DNA of 64,000 nt. It comes from JADJPG01 sp964491875. Its GTDB lineage: Bacteria; Verrucomicrobiota; Verrucomicrobiia; Limisphaerales; JADJPG01. The position numbers and the translations under genes were made by a program. Positions 27,881-35,702 of the stretch are shown here, in pieces (the stretch's first letter is position 1; each line of letters begins with the position of its first letter). The stretch covers positions 1 through 64,000 of the forward strand of contig CAZBIC010000027.1 in the NCBI GenBank assembly GCA_964491875.1, in the 5' to 3' direction. The notes under the pieces are model-generated. The model ran no database searches, was not told where the DNA came from, and saw nothing but the letters and a program-made list of their open reading frames with translations.

Positions 27881-28228
27881 ATGCCGAACGAGAATCCTTC
27901 CTTTGCGCGGACGCCGGAGCCGCCGTATTACGCCGTCATCTTCACGTCACAACGAGCCGATGCTGATCGCGGCTATGGCGAGATGGCGGAACGCATGGTG
28001 GAGCTCGCCTCTAAGCAACCCGGTTTTCTGGGCGTGGAGACCGTGCGCGGCACGGATGGCTTCGGTGTCACGATTTCGTATTGGGCCGATGAGGAATCCA
28101 TCGCGGCTTGGAAGGCGCATCCCGGTCATCAACCCGCCCAGGAAGCCGGCAAGAGCGTCTGGTACGAAGACTACATGATGCGTGTCGCGAAGGTGGAGCG
28201 GGCTTACAGCAAGTCTTCGACGAGGTGA
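27881..28228 (+). CDS. Antibiotic biosynthesis monooxygenase (ABM) domain protein
   Basis: ATG at 27881 has a GGAG four bases upstream and gives 115 residues; an in-frame ATG at 27815 and GTG at 27797 would add a poorly conserved arm. The single domain is an ABM/dimeric alpha-beta barrel: YYAVIFTSQRADADRGYGEM, ERMVELASKQPGFLGVETVR, GFGVTISYWADEESIAAWK and HPGHQPAQEAGKSVWYEDY. Such proteins include cofactor-independent oxygenases and haem-degrading enzymes. No haem-specific residue set is clear, so the substrate is unknown. Confidence 0.8.
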   Translation: MPNENPSFARTPEPPYYAVIFTSQRADADRGYGEMAERMVELASKQPGFLGVETVRGTDGFGVTISYWADEESIAAWKAHPGHQPAQEAGKSVWYEDYMMRVAKVERAYSKSSTR

Positions 28229-28234
28229 GCTATG

Positions 28235-29848
28235 TCATTGCGCCAGCAGTTGCTCCCAGCGCTGGATGCCGATGATGGGCAGTGCGAATTCAAACGCCTC
28301 TCGCCACTGGGCGGTGTCGGCTTTGAGGAAGACGTCGTAGATGAGTTTCTTCCGAGCGGGTTCGGCGATGGATTTGCCTGAGGTGTTGCGCGCCCAGAGG
28401 CCGAGGTTCAAACCGCCTTCGGCGCCGTGATCGACGTGGCGATGGAGGATGAACGAATCGATGTCCGGGAGATTTGCCGACTTGTAGTAGGCGTAAGCGT
28501 AGCCGGCGGCCTGCCAGCGTTCGCCGTCAGGTTTGTCGACGGTGTGAAAACCTTGTTCGGAGAGAATGATGCGGCGCGGTTGGCCGTGGTGGAGGAAGTC
28601 CGGCTGTCGCAGGAAGCGCGGGAGGAGTTCGAGATTCTTGAAAGTGATGCGCGGCGTGTTGTCGTTCGTGGTCGCGCTTTTGTCATTCCACGTGCGCGGT
28701 TCGAAGAGATTCTCCGGGTAGGGATGGAAGGCGAGATGCCAGTCGAAGTCGCCCTGAGCTTTCGCGCGGCGATTGAAGTATTCGAGGAACGGGCGGCCGG
28801 CGAAGGTTTGCTGCTGGTCGCCACCAGGGTAATGGATGTTCCAATGATGCTCGAGTGAGAGATACAGACGCGCGCTGGAGGAAGTTTTGCGCAAGGCGGT
28901 GTTCGCGATGCGCGCGGTGCGGAGATGATCGTCTGCGAAGGTTTCCATGGAGACGCGCCCCATGTTGGCCCAGAACCAGTGGCTGTTCACCTCATTGCCG
29001 AGAATGAAGTTCGCCACGCGACCGCCGTAACGGGGTTCGCTCGCGTAGCGGTCGGCGAGGAACTCGACGCAGGCGCGGAAGTGACGGGCCCCTTCCTCGG
29101 TGACGGTGTTGAACGCGCCGAGCCGTTTCGGAGCGGATTTGTCGTAATTGGGGTGCAGGAGAAGCCGGTTTAGCGCAGCGTCGCCCGCTTGATACACGAG
29201 GAGGATCAGGGAGATGACGATGCCTTTTTCGGCGAGCGGACCAATCTGGCGATCCAGCGATTCGATGTAGCCGCGTTGGAAATGAATCGTGTGGCCATCG
29301 ACGTCCCACGGAAAACTGTTCGTGCGATGGCTGAGGTCGATCATCTGACTGAAGTTGATGTTCAACGCGGCGTGCTTGATGCCGAGCGCGATGGCGTCAT
29401 CGACCATCTGCACTTGGAGACCCTTCTTGCTGGTGACGGTCGGGAAGGGTGTGTTGTAAGTCGCGACGTTATCGAAGCGCTCGACGAAGCGCGGTGCGCC
29501 GATACCGCCAGAGAGATCGGTTGAGTTCTCGTGCAAGACGACGAAGCTGGAGAACATGCGGTCCCGCTTGCCATCCAGTCGGGGCAGATTCAGCGAGAAT
29601 GCGGCTGGGGTGGCTGGAATCGTTGCGGTGCCGAGATTGGTGACCGCGCTGTAGTCGCCGTGGGCACGTAGTTCAACGAGGCGGAGGGACGAACCATCCG
29701 TGGTGCCACGAATTGTGATGTCGTCACGACTGGCCGTGACGTTGGTAATCCCGGGGTTTGCTGCGAATGTCGGAAACGGGAATTGAGCGAAGATTACTCC
29801 CGCTATGACCGTGATGAAATAAAGCGCGCCCGATCTGTTTCTTGCCAT
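28235..29848 (-). CDS. DUF5722 secreted glycoside hydrolase-like protein
   Basis: ATG at 29848 gives 537 residues with a signal peptide (LYFITVIAGVIFAQFPFPTFA); a TTG at 29878 would lengthen it. The body matches DUF5722, a TIM-barrel family related to glycoside hydrolases. Landmarks are KKGLQVQMVDDAIALGIKHA, VDGHTIHFQRGYIESLD, NFILGNEVNSHWFWANMG, DFDWHLAFHPYPENLFEPR and ILSEQGFHTVDKPDGERW. The Glu of GNEVNSHW and the Glu of LSEQGFH sit where the acid/base and nucleophile lie in clan GH-A enzymes. A role in polysaccharide breakdown is plausible; the substrate is unknown. Confidence 0.8.
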   Translation of the reverse strand: MARNRSGALYFITVIAGVIFAQFPFPTFAANPGITNVTASRDDITIRGTTDGSSLRLVELRAHGDYSAVTNLGTATIPATPAAFSLNLPRLDGKRDRMFSSFVVLHENSTDLSGGIGAPRFVERFDNVATYNTPFPTVTSKKGLQVQMVDDAIALGIKHAALNINFSQMIDLSHRTNSFPWDVDGHTIHFQRGYIESLDRQIGPLAEKGIVISLILLVYQAGDAALNRLLLHPNYDKSAPKRLGAFNTVTEEGARHFRACVEFLADRYASEPRYGGRVANFILGNEVNSHWFWANMGRVSMETFADDHLRTARIANTALRKTSSSARLYLSLEHHWNIHYPGGDQQQTFAGRPFLEYFNRRAKAQGDFDWHLAFHPYPENLFEPRTWNDKSATTNDNTPRITFKNLELLPRFLRQPDFLHHGQPRRIILSEQGFHTVDKPDGERWQAAGYAYAYYKSANLPDIDSFILHRHVDHGAEGGLNLGLWARNTSGKSIAEPARKKLIYDVFLKADTAQWREAFEFALPIIGIQRWEQLLAQ

Positions 29849-29923
29849 GTGCGGTTCCTGACGAAGCGAGCCGCGCAAGACTTCAAAGTCGTTGATTCGA
29901 CCGGCAAAGATAAAGGCAGCAAA

Positions 29924-30223
29924 CTAAGGTGTGAAATCTTGGGCTGCCTCGCGAATCTCGGAGTTGCTGCTCATTTGTCCTTCTTGAACTAGGCGCTGAA
30001 GAAGTTTCAGGTCTAGCTGGGCGTAGAGCTCAAGAAGCCTGCGGAAGTGCCACTCGTCATCAAGTGATAAACAGCGACTGGCAACTCGTTCGATGGAGTT
30101 CACTGCTGCTTCGCGAGGCATCCTTAGGATCTCAGATCGCCCGGATGCAATAACCGTGGCGTTTTGAGCCAAGCACGCCTTCTTGAGGGCGTTTTCGAGC
30201 AGTTTCTCGAGCTCGTCTGGCAT
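29924..30223 (-). CDS. Small hypothetical protein downstream of accD
   Basis: ATG at 30223 gives 99 residues; a TTG at 30262 would overlap accD. The product (DELEKLLENALKKACLAQ, DDEWHFRRLLELYAQLDLKL) is predicted all-helical and soluble, with no recognised family. It begins 35 bp after the accD stop on the same strand and so may be the last gene of a comF-accD transcript. Its G+C is lower than that of accD, which could mean recent acquisition. Whether it is translated is uncertain. Confidence 0.45.
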   Translation of the reverse strand: MPDELEKLLENALKKACLAQNATVIASGRSEILRMPREAAVNSIERVASRCLSLDDEWHFRRLLELYAQLDLKLLQRLVQEGQMSSNSEIREAAQDFTP

Positions 30224-30258
30224 TGTCCTGACCGGAGTGGTCCTGCGGGTTGGACAGT

Positions 30259-31203
<945 letters not shown>

Positions 31204-31220
31204 AGGTTTTAAGGACGCGG

Positions 31221-31970
31221 TCAGTCTAACAAACCGCGCGCCACCGTCCATACACAAACTTCCTCCGCGCCACAAGCCCGGAGCACGGCGGCACAAGCGC
31301 TTGTGGTGGCACCGGTGGTCAGGACGTCATCCACCACAATCAGTCGTTTGCCCCGGATCTCGGCCGGGTCGACCGCTGCGGCGAAGGCGCCTGCCATGTT
31401 CTTCGCGCGTTCCGCCCGTGTCAGGCGGGTTTGCGTGAGGGTGGGATTGATGCGGCGCAGCCAGCCGTCGCGCAGCGGAATCTGCGTGGCGACGCTCAAA
31501 TGCCGGGCGAGATGGTCCGCCTGGTTGAATTCGCGCTCCGCCTGTTTCCCGGGATGCAACGGCACCGGCACGATGCCTTGCCATACACCTTCGGCGAGCG
31601 CGGGCGCGGCTTCGCGGATGAGCAGGTTGGCGAGGAAGGGTTCGAACCACAGGGCGCGGCCGTACTTCCAGCGGTGGATGATGTCGAGGACCATGCCCTT
31701 GGCGGCGACAGCGGAGCGGGCGGTGGAAAAGCTGAGGTCCAGCTCGCGACAGTTTGCGCACTCGAAGCGGTCGAAAATCTCGCCTTCGAACGGCAGCCCG
31801 CACCGATCGCAGATTGGTGGAACGACGAAGCGGACGTTCCGCCAGCATTCCGAGCACACGTAACCTTCCGTCGCCGTGGCGCGCTTGTCGCGACAGACCT
31901 GGCAGACGTCCGGATAAAGGAACGTCAGTCCGGCTTCCGCGAGTTGACGGAGCTTTTCGGTCAGCGCCAT
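31221..31970 (-). CDS. comF: ComF family phosphoribosyltransferase-like protein
   Basis: This 249-residue protein has the ComF double zinc-finger start (DVCQVCRDK, YVCSECWRNV, ICDRCGLPF, FECANCREL: eight Cys in four CxxC pairs). The PRTase fold follows, with IVPVPLHPGKQAEREFNQAD, TRLTRAERAKNMAGAF and the PRPP loop LIVVDDVLTTGATTSACA. ComF is needed for DNA uptake in competent bacteria, and homologues are common in bacteria without known competence. No other com genes are here. It lies just upstream of accD on the same strand. Confidence 0.9.
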   Translation of the reverse strand: MALTEKLRQLAEAGLTFLYPDVCQVCRDKRATATEGYVCSECWRNVRFVVPPICDRCGLPFEGEIFDRFECANCRELDLSFSTARSAVAAKGMVLDIIHRWKYGRALWFEPFLANLLIREAAPALAEGVWQGIVPVPLHPGKQAEREFNQADHLARHLSVATQIPLRDGWLRRINPTLTQTRLTRAERAKNMAGAFAAAVDPAEIRGKRLIVVDDVLTTGATTSACAAVLRACGAEEVCVWTVARGLLD

Positions 31971-32078
31971 TCGTGGGTGGAAGAATCCTCCGGTGACGCC
32001 TCGCGGGCAAACTCAATCACTCCTCGGCGGAGGGCCTTGAGTCGCTTCGATGACGTGATGCGCGCGCGTGCCTATCCC

Positions 32079-32150
32079 GGAGCGCCGATCTCCGAATCGG
32101 CGCGCTTGCTCGATTCCGACCAAAGCGCGGAATCGGAGTTCCGCGCTCCC
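32079..32150. repeat. Short inverted-repeat element, copy A
   Basis: About 72 bp whose left end GGAGCGCCGATCTCCGAATC is mirrored imperfectly by the right end (GGAATCGGAGTTCCGCGCTC). It lies in the 290-bp intergenic space between the divergent comF and FKBP genes. A similar element is at 40836-40904. It is too short to encode a protein; a REP- or MITE-like mobile or structural repeat is the best reading. Confidence 0.6.
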
Positions 32151-32261
32151 ACCGCGACTCGCCCCTGACCCGGTTTCCCGGTTCCGTGGCTTGACGTTTA
32201 TTTGGCATTCGCGGAGGCTTGCCGAGGCTGCGGCGAATTCATGCTGCGCCGCACTATATTA

Positions 32262-32966
32262 ATGACCTCAAAACTCATCCCCATCCTCGTGGCCGCCACG
32301 GCTGTGGTCTGCTCCACGAACGCACAAACCAAAATGGAACTCAAAGACCTCAAGCAAAAGGCCAGTTACTCGATCGGTGCCGACATCGCTGCCAACATGA
32401 AGCGGCAGGAAATCGACATCGACGTGAAGGCCTTGACTGCGGGGTTCGCGGACGCCTTCTCCGGAGCCAAGACGCTCCTGACCGAGGCTGAAATGAAGGA
32501 GGTCATCACCCAGTTCCGCACCGACCTGATGGCCAAGATGGAAGCCAAGCAAAAGCTCGATGGCGACAAGAACGTCAAGGCCGGCGAAGATTTCCTCGCG
32601 GCCAACGCCAAGAAGGAAGGCGTGAAAGTCACCGCCAGCGGCCTGCAATACAAGGTCCTCAAGGCCGGCAAGGGAACGAAATCTCCAAAGGCAACTGATA
32701 CGGTCAAGGTTCACTACCACGGCACGCTCATCGACGGCACCGTGTTCGACAGCTCGGTGGATCGCGGCGAACCCATCAGCTTCCCCCTGAACGGCGTCAT
32801 CCCCGGCTGGACTGAGGGCGTCCAACTCATGAAAGAAGGCGACAAGTATCAGTTCACCATCCCGTCCAAGCTCGCCTACGGCGAACGCGGCGCGGGTGGC
32901 AAGATCGGCCCGAACAGCACGCTCATCTTCGACGTCGAGCTGCTCGCCATCGAAGCCGCCAAGTAA
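32262..32966 (+). CDS. FKBP-type peptidyl-prolyl cis-trans isomerase (FkpA/Mip-like)
   Basis: ATG at 32262 gives 234 residues with a signal peptide (LIPILVAATAVVCSTNA). The helical N-terminal half (KQKASYSIGADIAANMKRQE, KALTAGFADAFSGAKTLL) is the dimerisation domain of FkpA/Mip proteins. The C-terminal FKBP domain has GLQYKVLKAGKGTKSPKATD, VHYHGTLIDGTVFDSSVDRG, VIPGWTEGVQLMKEGDKYQF and the aromatic/hydrophobic active-site residues Y, F, W and Y in the expected places. It acts as a periplasmic folding catalyst. A strong terminator follows 24 bp after the stop. Confidence 0.92.
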   Translation: MTSKLIPILVAATAVVCSTNAQTKMELKDLKQKASYSIGADIAANMKRQEIDIDVKALTAGFADAFSGAKTLLTEAEMKEVITQFRTDLMAKMEAKQKLDGDKNVKAGEDFLAANAKKEGVKVTASGLQYKVLKAGKGTKSPKATDTVKVHYHGTLIDGTVFDSSVDRGEPISFPLNGVIPGWTEGVQLMKEGDKYQFTIPSKLAYGERGAGGKIGPNSTLIFDVELLAIEAAK

Positions 32967-32990
32967 CTCGGTTCCTGTAACCATTTCTCA

Positions 32991-33020
32991 AGGGCGACGA
33001 CTCTCATCGTCGCCCTTTTT
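32991..33020 (+). terminator. Rho-independent terminator after the FKBP gene
   Basis: A perfect 10-bp stem (AGGGCGACGA / TCGTCGCCCT) with a six-base loop, followed by five T. Confidence 0.92.
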
Positions 33021-33543
33021 CTTTCCTCCCGGTCCCACCTTCGCAGCGGCTGTTGCGGCGTGAAATTCCCGCCTTTTGCGTGGCTCTCCCGCGCAGCGTT
33101 GGGAAGTGCCCATGAAGAATGCAGTGGAAAACGGGACAAATTCAGCGTGGCACTTATGTTGCTAATTTAAGACTCGGTGGTGGGGAACCCCGCTGAGGTT
33201 CTGTGGGTCACCAAGTTGTTCGATGACCTCAGCATGTATTGCGAGCGATTGGAGCCAGTGCTTCAATCGCTCGTGTTGCTTTTGGCGGTTCACTCGACAA
33301 GCTCAAGGACTCGCGATATTGCGAGGCAGATGATGGCTGTCGCGTTTGTAGTGCTTTACCCCTCATTTGCTCACGTTTCATTCGCTACTTCCCGGTTGTT
33401 TTTGATGATTTGGGCGACTATGGTGCTTTCATACTCAAGAAAGGATTCGAACGGTTCCGCGTTCAATTGCCAACATGTATGAAGGTATAAAAATCTGCAG
33501 GGATCAAGACCATCGGTTTCGCCAGGCGAGTTCTCTTGGAGCT
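33021..33543. other. Gene-poor, low G+C stretch
   Basis: No supportable gene. Two short frames are open, 33177-33482 (GTG start) and 33239-33490, but both overlap and have no recognisable family, ribosome site or coding-like composition. The line from 33361 is 27/60 G+C against more than 60% in the flanks. This is the left edge of the accessory region. Confidence 0.5.
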
Positions 33544-34920
33544 ATGCGCCGTATCGGGGCGGTGAGTTTGTGGTGCGCCCTCCAGTTCGTCCTTCTGTTG
33601 GCTGTTGTGTTGCCCCTCCATTCAAACACCCCCGGCCACCACACTAGACCAAAGCCCGAAGACCTCATCTCTCTATCCGAGGAATGGCGAAATGGCCTGC
33701 CGGCGAACGCCGACTTCTCCATCGAACGGGATCCCAAGGACCCCTCCCATAAACAGCATGAACTCAAGTCCATCATGCACTTGGCGGATCAAGGGAATGC
33801 CATCGCCCAATACAATCTTGGATATCGCTACGAAAATGGAATTGGAGTGCCCAAGGACTTTGAAGAGGCGGCTGTCTGGTATGAGAAAGCCGCCAACCAG
33901 AATCTTCCGATGGCGGCCTATCGACATGGAATGTTTTTAAGTGAGGGCATGGTCAAACAGGACCTTATCAAGGCAGCAACTCGCTTCCAGCAGGCCGCGG
34001 AGAGGGGTTATGTCCCCGCCCAGTTTGTATGGGCGGTCACCCTCAAGACCGGAAGGGGCGTTCAGATAAACATTCCTGCTGCACTGCAGTGGTTTCAAAA
34101 GGCTGCTTCTTCAAACTACGCACCTGCTCAATGTGATCTGGGTAACATGCATGACGAAGGAATAGGCGTGCCGCGTAATCCTGCTGAAGCGGCACGGTTT
34201 TACCGCCTCGCCGCCACTCAAGGCTACGCTCTGGCCCAGCATAACCTCGCCGTTTCCTACGCGCAGGGTAGTGGGGTGAAGCAAAGCTTTGAAGAGGCAG
34301 CAAAATGGTATCGCCTCGCCGCGGAGAATAACGATCTCTGGTCTCAGCATAACCTTGCGAATGCCTACGCCAATGGGCGGGGATTGCAACGCGACCATGT
34401 CGAGGCAGTCCGGTGGTTTCGCCGCGCGGCCGAGCGGGGGCTTGCTGAATCTCAGTACGCCTATGGTGGTTGCTTGCTGCAGGGACGTGGGGTGCCCACG
34501 AACTATGTCGAGGCTGTCATTTGGCTAAACAAGGCAGCCGCCCAGGACCATCCCTTTGCATTGGGTTCTCTAGGAATGATCCTTCTTGATGGTGGACCGG
34601 GGGTGCCACCTGATGTGGAGCGTGGAATCCAACTAGTCAAAGCTTCAGCGGAATACGGCTTCAGCTGGGCTCAGAGAAGTCTTGGCTGCTTGTATGCCGA
34701 GGGAAAACTCATTCGAAAAGACAATGCCGAGGCGTACAAATGGTTGACGTTGGCAGTCCAACAGGGGGAAGAGCTTGCCGTTCTGTTCCGCGAAAAATAT
34801 TCCAAACTCATGACCCCGGCTGATGTCGTCGAAGGTTACAAGAGGGCGAAGTCATTTGTGCCCTCGATTCCGAAGGAGCCCGAGACTGGCAAAAAATATT
34901 ATCACAAGCCCCAGCGATGA
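33544..34920 (+). CDS. Secreted Sel1-like repeat (SLR) protein
   Basis: ATG at 33544, behind a GGAG three bases upstream, gives 458 residues with an N-terminal signal or anchor (VSLWCALQFVLLLAVVLPL). At least nine Sel1 repeats of 36 residues follow, each with the pattern AxYxLGxxYExGxGVPKDxxEAxxWYxKAAxxx. Examples are AQYNLGYRYENGIGVPKD, CDLGNMHDEGIGVPRN, QHNLAVSYAQGSGVKQS and YAYGGCLLQGRGVPTN. SLR proteins are protein-interaction scaffolds. The gene has lower G+C than the core neighbours and stands alone on its strand. Partners cannot be read from sequence. Confidence 0.88.
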   Translation: MRRIGAVSLWCALQFVLLLAVVLPLHSNTPGHHTRPKPEDLISLSEEWRNGLPANADFSIERDPKDPSHKQHELKSIMHLADQGNAIAQYNLGYRYENGIGVPKDFEEAAVWYEKAANQNLPMAAYRHGMFLSEGMVKQDLIKAATRFQQAAERGYVPAQFVWAVTLKTGRGVQINIPAALQWFQKAASSNYAPAQCDLGNMHDEGIGVPRNPAEAARFYRLAATQGYALAQHNLAVSYAQGSGVKQSFEEAAKWYRLAAENNDLWSQHNLANAYANGRGLQRDHVEAVRWFRRAAERGLAESQYAYGGCLLQGRGVPTNYVEAVIWLNKAAAQDHPFALGSLGMILLDGGPGVPPDVERGIQLVKASAEYGFSWAQRSLGCLYAEGKLIRKDNAEAYKWLTLAVQQGEELAVLFREKYSKLMTPADVVEGYKRAKSFVPSIPKEPETGKKYYHKPQR

Positions 34921-34934
34921 CTTCGGGCAAACGC

Positions 34935-35438
34935 TCAAGCCACCTTCCCGTCAAACTCAAAGGTGAACTTCTCCTCGTACATCGATTCGTACTGGAGACA
35001 AATCGTCAGGCGGACCAGCGCCGCGCGAAACTGATCCGCGCGTTCCTTGGAATAAGCGCCCACCGGATAACCCACCAGCTCCTCGCACTGGCCCGTGGCA
35101 AGGATGCTGCCCGGCTTGAAATAGCCATAATTCACCGGGCCGGCCAGGCCCAGCTTCTCCGTCAGTTGCTCCCAGTTCTCGATGCCCTGCTCGCGATACG
35201 GTTTCTTGTCCAGCAGCAGCGTCCACTTCTTCACCACCGCCGGGCCGAGACCGTTGTTCACCACCATCAGGCTGAAACGCTCGAAGGCCGGGGACATCCG
35301 AAGGCTCGCATCCAGCAACGGCCGCACCGAGAGCCGGTCATGATGCCGCGACAGCCGCCCCTCGTAGATGGACAACCCGAGCGCCGCCAGCGCGATGGTC
35401 GTTGCCGCGATATTCACCGTCAGTTCCATGACATCCAT
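34935..35438 (-). CDS. Small membrane-anchored protein downstream of the TIR-WD40-ROC gene
   Basis: ATG at 35438 gives 167 residues; ATG at 35429 is also possible. One transmembrane helix near the N-terminus (LTVNIAATTIALAALGLSIY) is followed by a soluble domain (RLSVRPLLDASLRMSPAFER, FSLMVVNNGLGPAVVKKW) ending in a Tyr/Glu/Phe-rich tail. Similar one-TM small proteins occur in many bacteria without a known function. The open frame extends upstream to 35654 through the 21-bp tandem repeat, where it encodes seven-residue repeats, so that longer form is not preferred. It lies 264 bp after the TIR-WD40-ROC gene on the same strand and may be its partner (inference). Confidence 0.6.
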   Translation of the reverse strand: MDVMELTVNIAATTIALAALGLSIYEGRLSRHHDRLSVRPLLDASLRMSPAFERFSLMVVNNGLGPAVVKKWTLLLDKKPYREQGIENWEQLTEKLGLAGPVNYGYFKPGSILATGQCEELVGYPVGAYSKERADQFRAALVRLTICLQYESMYEEKFTFEFDGKVA

Positions 35439-35484
35439 GCCGGGATTCGTAGGACCAGTACCCGCGAAATCCAACCATGACCGC

Positions 35485-35673
35485 GCCCGAACCTCGGCGA
35501 ACGCCGTGTCGAAGCCAGCAAGCCCCATGCAGCCTCCAGCAAGGGCCATGCAGTAGTCAGGGTGGGCGATGTAGCGGGCAGGAAGGCCGATGCAGACCCA
35601 AGCAAGGGCTGATTCGTCACCGGCAAGCTTCGTGCGGCCTCGAGGAAGGGCCATGCAGTGGTGGAAAACCTCC
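35485..35673. repeat. 21-bp tandem repeat, about nine units with a variable four-base core
   Basis: Units start at 35485, 35506, 35527, 35548, 35569, 35590, 35611, 35632 and 35653, exactly 21 bp apart. The consensus is ATGCAG, four free bases, then CAGCAAGGGCC. The best units are 35527 and 35590; the first and last are weak. The four core bases differ in almost every unit (AAGC, CCTC, TAGT, CGGG, ACCC). Both strands remain open through it, with a seven-residue period. Confidence 0.75.
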
Positions 35674-35702
35674 GGGCGATGCCGTTTAAGGACTGGTTGA
35701 GA

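Noticed and set aside
33177..33482. Possible 101-codon gene in the low-G+C stretch
   Set aside because: GTG start with no ribosome site, a competing frame on the same strand, and no recognisable family.
35485..35673. 21-bp repeats as a CRISPR array
   Set aside because: Only four bases vary between units, far too short for spacers, and no cas genes are present.
35477..35689. 70-codon Cys-rich plus-strand frame across the 21-bp repeats
   Set aside because: Open only because the 21-bp period is a multiple of three; no family or ribosome site. Kept as a note under the repeat.
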